Source of the DNA: Lentzea alba
Lineage (GTDB): Bacteria > Actinomycetota > Actinomycetes > Mycobacteriales > Pseudonocardiaceae
NCBI RefSeq assembly: GCF_011067745.1
Contig: NZ_JAAMPJ010000009.1
Coordinates: 1 to 64,000 of the forward strand
Reading direction: 5' to 3'
Length of the DNA: 64,000 bases
A model generated the notes under the pieces. The model did no database searches. It saw only the letters and a list, made by a program, of their open reading frames with translations, and was not told the DNA's origin. The translations under genes were made by a program, and so were the position numbers. Positions 1 to 10,100 of the stretch are shown piece after piece (the first letter of the stretch is position 1; each line of letters opens with the position of its first letter).

Positions 1-61
1 CCCGGTACAGCCTGACCGCTCGAGCCCTCAGCTCATCGGGGTACTTCTTCGGTGGTGCCAC
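1..61 (-). CDS. IS3-family transposase OrfA, N-terminal 20 codons (partial)
   Basis: A GTG start at 61 opens a frame beginning VAPPKKYPDELRARAVRLYR, which continues off the left edge. The KKYPDELRARAVRLYR stretch is the typical beginning of IS3-family OrfA, the helix-turn-helix DNA-binding half of the frameshift-produced OrfAB transposase. Whether the rest of the element is intact cannot be seen. Its start faces away from the restriction genes that begin about 200 nt to the right. Confidence 0.55.
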   Translation of the reverse strand, partial: MAPPKKYPDELRARAVRLYR

Positions 62-126
62 GGACGACTCCCTTCAGGTCCTATCGGACCATGCTTGAAA
101 GTCTCCGAGCTACCGGGGGAACCTCA
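1..126 (-). mobile_element. End of an IS3-family insertion sequence (runs off the left edge)
   Basis: Read on the minus strand, the segment starts with a terminal-repeat-like TGAGGTTCCCCC at 126-115. A GGAGAC block and a short leader follow, then an OrfA-like start at 61. The same order (TGA..CC end, GGAGAC block, orfA within about 70 nt) is known from IS6110-type members of IS3. The partner end is outside the window, so the exact terminus and any target duplication cannot be seen. The family call rests mainly on the 20 visible OrfA residues. Confidence 0.5.
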
Positions 127-272
127 CAGCTCTGGTCGATCACTGTGCTGCGCGGACTGCAGGTGGCCGGAGCCGTGCTGCGCGGCAGGTGTGCGGCATG
201 GCACGAGAGCGCATCGTTGGACCGTTTGGTGGTGGGCGTAACCGCCCAGCGAAACGACGCGATAGGCGGATC

Positions 273-2411
273 GTGACTTACGAGTTTGACGAACACCGGT
301 GGGGCCTGCGCCGTATCGAGGCGCCTGCCCGGAGGATTATCGATGCCGGCCTGGGTGAGAGCAGGTCGGCGATCGAGCCGGAGTTGCTCGCTTGGGACGC
401 CCCGGTGGTCGTAGAACTCCGAAGGCGGATCGTCGACAACGCTGATGCCGGGCGTGGGACGTTCCTGAAGAAGCTGCGTGAGCAGTTGGTCGGCGCAGAC
501 CGCGAAGTCGTGCTGCTGATGGCGGAGTTGCTGGCGTTGCACGCCCTGCCGTTGGGGAATCTCAGCGGGGCGGTGAAGACAGGCAGGGTCACCACGGTGT
601 TGGCGTGGACGGACCCACCTGCTGTGGTGCCCACGGACATCAGCATGGGTCTCGAGGGACCAGGCGTGTTTCACGGTGGTGTGGGGTTCAATGTTCAGAT
701 CTGGCAGCAGCTCGGCTGGTTGCTGTCGTTCGTCGAGGAGTGGCACGAGCTGAGTCCATCCGATCGGCAGGCCGCTCTGGAGGAGCCATGGATGTTCCGG
801 GAGTTCGTTGACCGCCAGGACACCGGCCAGATGGCGATTCGGAACTCGTTGCTGTATCTGGCGTTTCCGGATACGTTCCTGCCGATTGCCCGCCAGGCGG
901 ACAAGGTCGCGATTCGCAACGCCTTCGAAGCGGAGATCGGTGGCCGGACCGGAGCCGACGCCGTCGCTGTCGACCGCGATCTCTTCGCGATCTATCGCGC
1001 GCATCGAGAGCGAGCGGGTGGTGAGCGCGTTCACTACTACAGCGATGAGTGGGAACCGAGGTGGCGCAAGCAGAAGCGCAAGCACACCGACGATTCCTCC
1101 CGAGCCTGGCTCGTGCGCGATCCCGATATCGGCCAGGCCGAGCGCATTTCGATCGCCGCGGATCATCTGGGTGACCTGGATCCCTCGATCGACCGCGAAC
1201 AACTCGACGCGGCGGTCGAGGAGGGGTACCAGCACCTCGATTACGTGCAGCGCAGGGCGTTGGCGACCGATTACTTCCACTTCCTGTCCACGATGAAGGT
1301 CGATGACCTGGTGGCGGGGATCGCCGACGACCGCGTCTACACCGGCGTGGTCACGGGTGAACCAGAGCGCATCGGCGGGAGCCTGTGCCGTGCGGTTTCC
1401 TGGTCGCCGCAGAGCGTCGCCAGCGTCCGGGCTTTGTCAGCGGATCTGGCCAGGGAGTTCGAGCAACAGGGCGCGGTGGTGGACATCACGGGAGCCTTCG
1501 CTGCGCTCACCAGCCTCGCCGGCGCTCCCGACGCGCCCGAGGAGCCGCAGTCGGTCGGCGAGCTCTCGCTGCGCATGGTGACCAGCGAGCTCGCCGACTC
1601 GTTGCACTTCGATCAGGAGTGGTTGCAGAAGGTCGTGTCGGCGCTGCAGGACCGCAAGCAGATCGTCCTCTACGGCCCGCCGGGGACTGGAAAGACTTAT
1701 CTCGCGCGGGAACTGGCTCGTCACATCACTGTCCCGACGGCGATTCGCTTGGTGCAGTTCCATCCGTCGTACGCCTACGAGGACTTCTTCGAAGGCTTCC
1801 GTCCGCGCTCGCACGGCGAAACCGTCAGCTTCGAACTGGTACCTGGTCCGCTGCGCCGGCTTGCCGCGGCCGCAGAGGCTGACAAGGGCCGTCCGTACGT
1901 CCTGATCATCGACGAGATTAACCGCGCCAACCTGTCGAAGGTGTTCGGGGAGCTGTACTTCCTGCTGGAGTACCGCGACGCGACGATCGACCTGCAGTAC
2001 TCCCCAGGCGACCGGTTCAAGCTGCCCCCGAACGTGTTCGTCATCGGCACGATGAACACCGCCGACCGCTCGATCGCGCTGGTGGATGCCGCCATGCGGC
2101 GGCGATTCGCTTTCTTCGAGCTGCATCCCGACCACCCACCGGTCCGCGACCTGCTGGCACGGTGGGTAGCGGCGAATGCCAAGACCGACGACCGGGCCGA
2201 GCTCCTCGCCAAGCTGAACAGCGCGATCGGCTCGGACCGTGAATTCAAGATCGGCCCTTCGTACCTGATGAAGCCGGACGCCGACCGCGGGCTCGAGCTG
2301 GTGTGGGAGCAGTCGATTCTGCCGCTCTTGGAGGAGCACTACTACGAGACGTTGAGTCGGCAGAACGTGCATGAGAGGTTCGGTCTCGACGTCATCCGCG
2401 GTATGCAGTGA
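273..2411 (+). CDS. mcrB: McrB-like AAA+ ATPase of a modification-dependent restriction system
   Basis: This is the motor subunit of an McrBC-type system, which in known members hydrolyses nucleotide to translocate on DNA carrying modified cytosines and drives the McrC nuclease. The C-terminal half is a clear AAA_5/McrB module: Walker A GPPGTGKT near residue 468, Walker B LIIDEINRANLSKVFGE near 541-557, and sensor GTMNTADRS near 592 followed by MRRRFAF. The roughly 400-residue N-terminus is probably the target-recognition part and I do not recognise it. GTG 273 is preferred because AGGCGG lies just upstream and residues before it look non-coding; in-frame ATG codons at 189 and 198 are alternatives. 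Its stop overlaps the start of mcrC (GTGA), so the two are probably translationally coupled. An IS end lies about 150 nt upstream. Confidence 0.9.
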   Translation: MTYEFDEHRWGLRRIEAPARRIIDAGLGESRSAIEPELLAWDAPVVVELRRRIVDNADAGRGTFLKKLREQLVGADREVVLLMAELLALHALPLGNLSGAVKTGRVTTVLAWTDPPAVVPTDISMGLEGPGVFHGGVGFNVQIWQQLGWLLSFVEEWHELSPSDRQAALEEPWMFREFVDRQDTGQMAIRNSLLYLAFPDTFLPIARQADKVAIRNAFEAEIGGRTGADAVAVDRDLFAIYRAHRERAGGERVHYYSDEWEPRWRKQKRKHTDDSSRAWLVRDPDIGQAERISIAADHLGDLDPSIDREQLDAAVEEGYQHLDYVQRRALATDYFHFLSTMKVDDLVAGIADDRVYTGVVTGEPERIGGSLCRAVSWSPQSVASVRALSADLAREFEQQGAVVDITGAFAALTSLAGAPDAPEEPQSVGELSLRMVTSELADSLHFDQEWLQKVVSALQDRKQIVLYGPPGTGKTYLARELARHITVPTAIRLVQFHPSYAYEDFFEGFRPRSHGETVSFELVPGPLRRLAAAAEADKGRPYVLIIDEINRANLSKVFGELYFLLEYRDATIDLQYSPGDRFKLPPNVFVIGTMNTADRSIALVDAAMRRRFAFFELHPDHPPVRDLLARWVAANAKTDDRAELLAKLNSAIGSDREFKIGPSYLMKPDADRGLELVWEQSILPLLEEHYYETLSRQNVHERFGLDVIRGMQ

Positions 2412-3568
2412 TTGTTCTGAAGGAGAACGCCTCCGCAGGCCCGACTGTGCCGCTCACCGCGGCACAAGTCGCATACCTGCGCGACAGCAAGCTGGTCACG
2501 ATCCGCGGCACCGGTCCGTACACGATCACCCCCAAGATGAAGCAGGTCGGCGCCGTGCACGCGCACGGACTCGACGTGGTGGTCACGCCCAAAGTGAGCA
2601 TCCAGCGCTTGCTGTTCCTGCTCGGCTATGCGGCCAACCCGGGCTTCCTCTCCGAGGACGTCGAGGGCGTCCAAGCTGACGGCCTGTGGCCGATCGTCGC
2701 GGAAACCTTGTGCCGCAACGCTGAACGCGCACTGGCTGGCGGGGTGCTGCAGGGTTACACGACCGATCAGACGACCAGCAGCGTGCTGCGCGGCCGAGTC
2801 CGGGTCGCCGATCAGATAGCCCGCCGCCCAGGCCGGATGATGCCGTTGGAGATCACTCACGACGAGTACACAGTGGACATCGCCGAGAATCGTTTACTGC
2901 GCGCTGCGGTCCGGCGGATGTGTCGCGTCCCCCGCGTTCCCCAAGCGCTGCGCACCCGCTTGCGTCACCTGGACAACCGTCTGGACGGTGCGTCAACGCT
3001 GCGTACGGGCGCTCCGCTGCCACGGTGGCGTCCGCACCGGCTCAACGCCCGTTACCACCCGGCACTGCGCATCGCGGATCTGGTGCTGAACACCCTGTCG
3101 TTCGAGGTCGGCGAGGACGGCCTGGCCATCGCCGCGTTCGTGGTCAACATGGAGCGGGTCTTCGAGGACTTCGTGACCACCGCACTGCGCGAGGCTTGGC
3201 GCGCCGATCAGGGACGCACTCACAGTCAGTACCCGGCCACCCTCGATACCGGCGGCGCTATCGTCCTGAGAGTCGACGTGGTGCACCTGGTGGACCACAA
3301 GCCCCGATTCGTGGTGGACGCCAAGTACAAGCTCGAAGGTCGCTCCGGCGGCTACCCGAATGCCGACGTCTATCAGGTGCTTGCGTACTGCACCGCGCTG
3401 CAGGTCGATCGTGCTTGGCTGGTCTATGCGAGCGGCACCGGCGGTTCGGCACCGCGGGCGATCCGCAACACCGGCATCACGATCACCGAGTACCCGCTGG
3501 ACCTCGATTCCGCGCCTCGTGATCTGCTCGCCCAGGTCAACCAGCTCGCGCGCTCGGCTTGGATCTGA
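2408..3568 (+). CDS. mcrC: McrC-like PD-(D/E)xK restriction endonuclease subunit
   Basis: This 386-residue McrBC-family protein is expected to supply the nuclease activity of the complex. Near residues 300-330 the sequence reads VVDAKYKL followed by YPNADVYQVLAYC, which matches the D-(E/D)xK and downstream Q/Y elements of the PD-(D/E)xK fold of McrC proteins. It starts with GTG inside the mcrB stop (4-nt overlap). A rare TTA leucine codon at 2894-2896, within ENRLLRAA, would place translation under bldA-type control if this host uses that tRNA as streptomycetes do. Confidence 0.9.
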   Translation: MIVLKENASAGPTVPLTAAQVAYLRDSKLVTIRGTGPYTITPKMKQVGAVHAHGLDVVVTPKVSIQRLLFLLGYAANPGFLSEDVEGVQADGLWPIVAETLCRNAERALAGGVLQGYTTDQTTSSVLRGRVRVADQIARRPGRMMPLEITHDEYTVDIAENRLLRAAVRRMCRVPRVPQALRTRLRHLDNRLDGASTLRTGAPLPRWRPHRLNARYHPALRIADLVLNTLSFEVGEDGLAIAAFVVNMERVFEDFVTTALREAWRADQGRTHSQYPATLDTGGAIVLRVDVVHLVDHKPRFVVDAKYKLEGRSGGYPNADVYQVLAYCTALQVDRAWLVYASGTGGSAPRAIRNTGITITEYPLDLDSAPRDLLAQVNQLARSAWI

Positions 3569-3703
3569 CAACCATGACAACGAACAAGCGCCCTACTACG
3601 ACCTACGACGCTTTGATGAAGCCTTCCGCACTTCGCGCAGGCGCTCGCGATCCCCAAGGAAGCGGACGAAGACTTCGACCAGGCACTGGTGAAGTTTGCG
3701 TGA
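3569..3703 (+). pseudogene. Frameshifted C-terminal relic of an unidentified gene
   Basis: Just after mcrC, one frame encodes YYDLRRFDEAFR. A shift near 3628-3635 opens another frame reading FAQALAIPKEADEDFDQALVKFA before TGA at 3701. Both pieces have protein-like composition and join into one plausible acidic C-terminus, so an indel-damaged remnant is more likely than chance. I do not recognise the family. Confidence 0.4.
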
Positions 3704-3914
3704 CCTCGAGCGCGAGGACCCCGCCCCGCGGCCGCGTCAATCCGCAACTGAAGTACCGCAGCCAGCGACTCGCCAATCGCTCGCCCGCTCATGTCATGAG
3801 CCGTTTGAGACTCAACGTCGGTGGATTCGGTTTGTCCGAAGGCATTGAGCCGTAGACTTCGGCGGTCAACGCCGACGAGGTACGGCCGTTGCGCGCCTGT
3901 GGGGAGAAGATCGC

Positions 3915-5693
3915 ATGCAGGACCGTTCGGACTCGATGGAGATCGCCGAGCCTGAGGAGAACGGCCGGCGAGATGCCGCCAATATGCCTGTTGCGAACGA
4001 TTCGACGTCCGACTCGGGCACCGAATCGACGACGTCGACGGTCTTGGTGGAGGTGCTTCCAGGAGTGGCTGTCGTCGCCGGCGAGGTCCCGCCGGAACTG
4101 AAGCCCGACCTGATCGACTTCGGGATCGTGCCAGCGGCCGACCGCAAGCAGATCTCAGCAATCCTTGCCTCGATCGGAAACGCGGCGACCGTGGCCGGCA
4201 ATCTCGGAAACGCGTTCGCCAGCGTGCAGGGGCTCTACAGGATCGGCGACACGGCACAGGCCCTGCTGAAGAGTGGCGCGACGCTCGCCGTCAAGGACGG
4301 CGGGAACCTCGGAGCGGTGATGGGCCCCGGTGGCATCCTGCATCAGGCCCGCTTCTACCCCGTGACTGCGGTGAGCAAGGCGCAGATCGCGGCCTCGGTC
4401 GGGCCGGCACTGGCCATGGTCGCGTTGCAGATGATGCTGAACGAGGTCTCGGGCCTCGTCAGGACCAACCTCGCGGTGACAAACCAGGTCCTCACCGTCA
4501 TCCGCAAGGATCAGTGGGCCGAACTGACGGGGCTCGTCGCCGCCGTTGATCGCGCGGTCGACCAGGCGCGAGAGATCGAGTCGGTTCCGACGTCGTTGTG
4601 GGAGGACGTCGCGGGCAGCGGAGCGTTGCTGCAGAAGCAGCTTGAGCTCTATCAGGGAAACGTCCGCCACCACGTCAAGCGGATCGATCGGGCCGACGCG
4701 CGCAGTCACCGCGAGTACCTACAGGCCAACGTCGAGGTGATCGCCTTCGACGTCCACGCCCTGCTGTCCTCTCTCAATGCGTGGACGGGGTATCACGCGC
4801 TTCGCGCCGCAAGGGCGAGAGCCGCTGGACGTGAAGACGCTGCCGAGGCGCAGTACGCAGAGGTGATCGCCCGCGATACTCGCGTGGAGTTCGACTCGAC
4901 CCTCGCCGAGATGACGAGTCTCGTCGACGCGCTGGTCCGGGAGCTTCGGATCACAGCCGAGCTCCGCGACCCGGACGTGTGGCCGCTGTTGGGAAAGCGG
5001 AAGGACGTGAAGGCAGCGCGCGAAGTTTCCGCCCGGCTTCTGGAGGCGATCGAGCCTCTTGCCGACTCTCTCCACCCGCCGGTTCCTCCGCTCGACGTCC
5101 CTGACGTCATCTGCGGACTCGAGTCGCTGGACTCAGAGCCGTACCTTCGCGTTCTGCGGTGGCTCTTCGACGACGGTGAGACTCTGCGTGCCCTTGGCTT
5201 CCCCGAGCAGCTCGACGACGACGGTCCCATTTCCGCGCTCGTCGGCGGAGCGATGGGGGTGTTGGCGGCAGCGATGGACAAGACCACGGACAGGACACTG
5301 GTCGCCGTCACGGATCGCCGCATCATTCTGGCCAAGACGAACACTTTGCTTGAGCAGGCCGAGACCCACCAGGACATCCCGATCGACCAGGTGCGCTACG
5401 TCCGAGCACCAACCGCACCGGACAGCAGTTCACGCCTGGTGATCGACCTCATCACACGCGACGAGAACATCCGGTGGCTCTTCCACCCCGACGTCGACAA
5501 CACTCAAGTAGACGCGCTCGCCGCCGTGCTCGCCGAGTCGATGACGATCCCTGACACTGAACGCGATGAGCTCCAACGGCGGCGCTACGCCTCCATTGAG
5601 GCGGGCGAGAAGAGCGAGAGTACCGGCACGAGGTCTACCAAACCGATTGGATTCGAGGCCACGACCTGCGATGCCCAGTCGGCGCCGAGCTGA
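3915..5693 (+). CDS. Unknown 592-residue protein with hydrophobic segment and PH-like C-terminus
   Basis: ATG 3915 follows GGGGAGA, a good ribosome-binding site. The first 60 or so residues are acidic and low-complexity. A Gly/Ala-rich region with a hydrophobic stretch (VGPALAMVALQMML, about residues 160-175) follows, then a largely helical middle. Residues about 450-555 (DRTLVAVTDRRIILAK, then IDQVRYV, then a strand-rich end) resemble bacterial PH/YokE-like domains. No catalytic motif is visible. It sits between the McrBC pair and the DUF2690/STAND genes inside the putative island, so a role in defence or membrane sensing is possible but only inferred. Confidence 0.75.
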   Translation: MQDRSDSMEIAEPEENGRRDAANMPVANDSTSDSGTESTTSTVLVEVLPGVAVVAGEVPPELKPDLIDFGIVPAADRKQISAILASIGNAATVAGNLGNAFASVQGLYRIGDTAQALLKSGATLAVKDGGNLGAVMGPGGILHQARFYPVTAVSKAQIAASVGPALAMVALQMMLNEVSGLVRTNLAVTNQVLTVIRKDQWAELTGLVAAVDRAVDQAREIESVPTSLWEDVAGSGALLQKQLELYQGNVRHHVKRIDRADARSHREYLQANVEVIAFDVHALLSSLNAWTGYHALRAARARAAGREDAAEAQYAEVIARDTRVEFDSTLAEMTSLVDALVRELRITAELRDPDVWPLLGKRKDVKAAREVSARLLEAIEPLADSLHPPVPPLDVPDVICGLESLDSEPYLRVLRWLFDDGETLRALGFPEQLDDDGPISALVGGAMGVLAAAMDKTTDRTLVAVTDRRIILAKTNTLLEQAETHQDIPIDQVRYVRAPTAPDSSSRLVIDLITRDENIRWLFHPDVDNTQVDALAAVLAESMTIPDTERDELQRRRYASIEAGEKSESTGTRSTKPIGFEATTCDAQSAPS

Positions 5694-6547
5694 TCGAACA
5701 GTTCGTGGCCGGGTGAGCTTCCCGGTATCCCGAGTCTTTCCAGAAGCGATGTAGCTGAACGATCAGATCGTCGCGGGCGCGGACGGTGTTAGGCACCCTG
5801 CTCTCGCGCATCTTCGTCGACCGGCGCGTCTGCCGCGCTTCGTCTAGCTGGGCGCCATACCGTCCTGAGACTGGAGCCGCACTTCAACAACACTCGGCAG
5901 GCCGGTCTTGGCCGGTCTGCCCGCCGAAGGAGCCTTTCTTGATCGGCTGCCGCTGACCGCTTTCACGACGGTCGACTTGATCCGCCGCGTCGGCCTGCAT
6001 GCCTGACGTGCGAGTCCCCTCGTTCCTACCGGGATGGGGTGAGATTAGCCAGTAGACACCCGAGCCTCCTGGGCACCGTGAACACGGTCAGAGTGATCAT
6101 GAGGGAGCGTTGTCGTGGGCATTCAAGAGCAGGCCAAGAACTCCGGAACGCCCCTGTCGCGGTTCCGGGATGAGCACCTGCCGAACAGGGGCGCCGGGCT
6201 TCTGGCGCGGGTCAACGCTCTGGAGATTCCAAACTTGTGCTCGGTCGGCAGTACTTGCCGAGTGCAGGCCTACCGATTAAAGACAACCTCCACCACCCGT
6301 GTCGGTTTGATGGCGTGCTGTTCAGCTGCGCGGCTTGCGTCGCCTCCGCCACCAAGTGTTATGTGATGTCTGTCCTCGTCGGAAAGCCAGCTGTGATCGC
6401 CGCATCGTACGGAGTTGTACGGATCCTTTCCCTGCGGGCGCGGAAAGTGTACGGACAACGCCTTTTCCCTGGTCGTCCTCCGTTGTGATCACTACGAAGA
6501 AGTGTGGGTGCAAGGGCTGCACCTTCGTTCATTCACCGGGAGGAACT
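5694..6547. other. 854-nt region without a convincing intact gene
   Basis: The region holds a hairpin at 5896-5921 and, near 6115, a GTG preceded by GAGGGAG. About 40 plausible codons (VGIQEQAKNSGTPLSRFRDE...) follow it before the frame loses protein-like character, so this could be a truncated gene start. Three copies of GTACGGA (6407, 6417, 6449) lie upstream of the DUF2690 gene and may belong to its promoter. No tRNA or other RNA gene is visible. Confidence 0.5.
5896..5921. terminator. Hairpin downstream of the unknown 592-residue gene
   Basis: Arms GGCAGGCCGG and CCGGTCTGCC enclose a 6-nt loop; 9 of 10 positions pair and the tenth is a wobble. It lies 200 nt after the stop at 5693 and is followed by a weak T-rich stretch (CCTTTCTT) 12 nt later. 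It could end transcription, though the tract is not ideal. Confidence 0.35.
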
Positions 6548-6970
6548 GTGCCTGGACGGAAGTTGAATGTCGTCGCGGTGGTGATTCTGCTCGCTGCCGG
6601 GATGCTGGTGAACGTGTCGCCTGCGTCGGCCGTCGACGTGGGCGGCAACGGCAATCCCTACTACGACTGCCCGAACGCGTTCACGGTCGCCTCGACGAAC
6701 ATCACCCGCAACGGGCAGGTGATCGGGCTGGTCGAGATGCGCTGGTCCTGGTCCTGCTCGGGCAACTGGACGCGGACGACGTCGTACATCGGCGCACGAA
6801 GCCTGTACTCCGCGATCGACAAGAACCCCAACGAGAACACGGCTTACGGCTTGGACTACGCGACCCAGAACTGGTCTCCGTACTGGCGGGTGGCGGCCTC
6901 TCAACCGATGTGCTCGTACGCCTCGATCCAGGACGGCGGCACGTACTACTACGGCACGGTCTGTGCCTAG
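6548..6970 (+). CDS. Secreted DUF2690-family protein
   Basis: The GTG start at 6548 is preceded by GGGAGGA (6539-6545). The 140-residue product has a Sec signal peptide: basic VPGRK, a hydrophobic core, and a cleavage site after SPASA. The mature part carries the DUF2690 pattern: a first Cys in YYDCP, then NGQVIGLVEMRWSWSC, ARSLYSA, and a final Cys pair. These paired Cys suggest disulfides outside the cell. Members are widespread in actinomycetes and of unknown function. Earlier in-frame start codons would abolish the signal peptide and are not preferred. Confidence 0.8.
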   Translation: MPGRKLNVVAVVILLAAGMLVNVSPASAVDVGGNGNPYYDCPNAFTVASTNITRNGQVIGLVEMRWSWSCSGNWTRTTSYIGARSLYSAIDKNPNENTAYGLDYATQNWSPYWRVAASQPMCSYASIQDGGTYYYGTVCA

Positions 6971-7129
6971 CTGAGTGACGCGAACGGTTGATGGCTGGGC
7001 AGGTGGTCCGGCCATCAACTCTTCGAATCGATTCCCGGCGTAGGCGAATTTGGTGGTTGCGCCGTTTTGCCGCTGTGTCGCGGGCCGCGGATCCATACCG
7101 TTGATTGCTTGGCGCACGAGGAGGTCGCC

Positions 7130-10100
7130 TTGGACATCCGCACTTCTCGCGAGTTCGCGCACGCCCTGGAGCTGATGCGTAAGGCGGCGGGCAAGTCGTT
7201 GCGCAGCCTGGCGTCGGAGTGCGATCTGCCTTTCACCACGATTTCCGGGTGGTGCAAAGGCAGACACCTCCCGCAGTTGTCGATGCAGCGCGAGTTCGGC
7301 CGTCTCCTGGACGCGCTCGGTGTGGACGGGGCCGGGCGCAGCCAGTGGTTCGAGGTATTGACCCGGGTGCGGCAGGCTGCTCGTCGCGCCGGCTCGGTGG
7401 TGAACCCCTACCGGGGGTTGCGCGCGTTCGAGTCGGATGACGCCGACCTGTTCTTCGGGCGGGAGGAACTCACCGCCGAACTGGTGACTGCGTTGGGTAC
7501 GGGACCGGTTCTGGTGGTCGGCCCGTCCGGTTCCGGCAAATCCTCGCTGTTGCGCGCGGGCGTGGCCCCGAGGCTCGACCGCGTCGTCGTGATCACACCG
7601 ACCGCCGAGCCGCTGCGGCAGCTCTACGACGTCCCAGAGGACGCGGCGTTGGTCGTGGATCAGCTGGAAGAGTTGTTCACGCTGTGTGCGGAACAACGTG
7701 ATCGAGATGCGTTCCTCGGTTCTGTGCTGTGCCGAACCGGAGCGGTGGTGCTCGGTCTGCGCGCCGACTTCTACTCGCACGCGTTGCGCCATCCGGAGCT
7801 CGTGAGTCTGGCCGAACGTCAGGTCCTCGTCACACTGATGAACGAGGACCAGCTGCACCGGGCCATCGTCGAACCGGCTCGGTCGGTGGGGCTCGATCTG
7901 GAGCCTGGCCTCGTGCAACTGTTGCTCCAGGAGACCATGCAGCAGTCCGGCGGTTTGCCGCTGTTGTCCCACACGCTGCACAGCATCGTCGAGTTGTGGC
8001 GCGAGAACGGTGCCGCAAAACGAACGATCGGCGTCGATCACTACCAGCGGGTGGGCGGTGTGCGAGGTGCGATCGCGCGGACCGCCGACGCGGCATACGA
8101 ATCGCTCACAGCCGACCAACGAACTGCGGCCCGCAATCTTCTCCTGCGGATGGTGCGGGTAGACGACACCGCCGCGGACACGCGTCGCCGGGTGACGTTC
8201 GACGAGCTTTTTGTCCAGCGCGACGAGCTCGATGCTGACGACATCGGCGAAGTCCTGGAAGTCTTTGTGGCACACCGGTTGTTCACCGCTGACCGGCAGA
8301 CTGTCGAGATCAGCCACGAGGCGCTGCTCACGGCGTGGCCGCGCTTGCGGGAGTGGCTCGCGCACGACCGGGTCGGCCATCACCTGCACGGCAGGCTGAC
8401 CGCGGCCGCCCAGAGCTGGAAGGACAACGGCTGCCGCGACGAGGACCTGTTCCACGGCGGCACGCTCGTGGCGACGCTGGAATGGTCGAAGTCTCCGGGG
8501 CCGCAGGACGCCCTCAACCCGCTGGAGCGTGAGTTCCTGAACGCCTCGGTAAAGCGCAGGGACGCCCAACGCGCGACCGAACGGCGGCGCGTGCGGAGGG
8601 TCTACCAGCTGATCACGATCGCGGTGGTGCTGTTGCTCGTCGCCTCCGGCATCGGCCTGTACGCCCGCCAGGTGTCCGTGGTGGCGGCCGAGGACAACCG
8701 CAAGGCGTTGTCCAGGGAGATCGCGGCGAAGGCGGATCGGTTGCGCGACAAGGATCCGGCGTTGGCGGCGCAACTGACGTTGGCGGCGTACCAGTTCGCG
8801 GAAACACCGGAGGCGCGGTCCGCAGTGCTGGACTCGTCAGCGCGACCGCTACCGGGTCGGCTCAGCGCGCGCAACGGTACGGCGCAGGTGATGGCGGCCG
8901 GCGCGGCCCTGGTCGCGATCGGCACCGACACGGGCCAGGTCGAGTTGTGGACGCGGGGCGGCCAGCCGGTCGCGGACCTCACGGCCGGTCATCCGGTGGC
9001 CGCGATCGCGCTCAGCGCCGACAGCGCTCTGCTGGCCGCGGGAAGCGAAACCGGCGCCGTGACCGTGTGGCGGGTGAGTGATCCCAAGCGCCCGGTGATG
9101 GTCGGAACAGCCGGGTTCGGGCCCTCACGGCTGTTCTCGCTGGCCTTCAGCCCGGACGGCCGGCTGCTCGCGGCGGGCAGTGGCGACGCGATGGTGCGCA
9201 CGTGGCCGGTTGGCGGCGCGGAGGCCCCGAGCGTGCTCTCCGGCCCGACGCAGGCCGTCAAGGACGTCGCTTTCACGCCGGACGGGCAGAGGATTGCCGC
9301 TGGCTCTGACGATGCGACGGTGCACCTGTGGCGGGTGACAGCACCGCAAGACCACGTGGTGCTGCGCGGCCCCACGAGCCGGATCTTCGCCATCGCCATC
9401 GCCTCCGATGGCAAGACGCTGGCGGTGGGTACGGCGGCTGAGCACTCGGCGTTCACGTGGACTCTCGACGATCCGGCGCGCCCTCCCCGGCGGTGGACGG
9501 GACCGGCGAGCTGGGTCAACACCGTCGCCTTCAGCCCGGACGGCACGAAGCTCGCCGGCGGCAGCTCGGACGGCCTGCTGTGGCACTGGGATCTTGAGAC
9601 CAGCGAGGTGCTCGGGAAACTCCCGCATCCGAAACCGCCGACGGCGATCGAGTACCTCGACCGGCACACGCTGCTGACCCTCGCCACCGACGGTTTCACG
9701 AGGACGTGGACGGTGCCCGGTCCGATGCTGACGGGTGCCGGGACGCAGGTCTATTCGGCGAACTTCGACGTGAGCGGCAACCGTCTCCTCGTTGGCGCGG
9801 GGGACAACAGCTTGCGGCTGTGGGACGTCTCGGATCCGAACCGACCCGTCCTGGCCGAAGAGAAGACCGTCAACGAGCAGTCCGGGGCGTCGGCACTCAG
9901 CGGTGCGTCCACGGTGACGTCCGACGGTGTCATGCTGATCTCCGGCTCTCTCGACGGCACCGTCACCCTCTGGCACGGCAAGCCACCTCGGCAGCCCGTG
10001 CGAGTGAGCGCGGCGACCGCCACGGTCCAGGCCCTCGTCATCAGTCCGGACGGTACGACGCTGGCCGTCGGCAGCGATGACAAGACCGTTCGCCTCGTCG

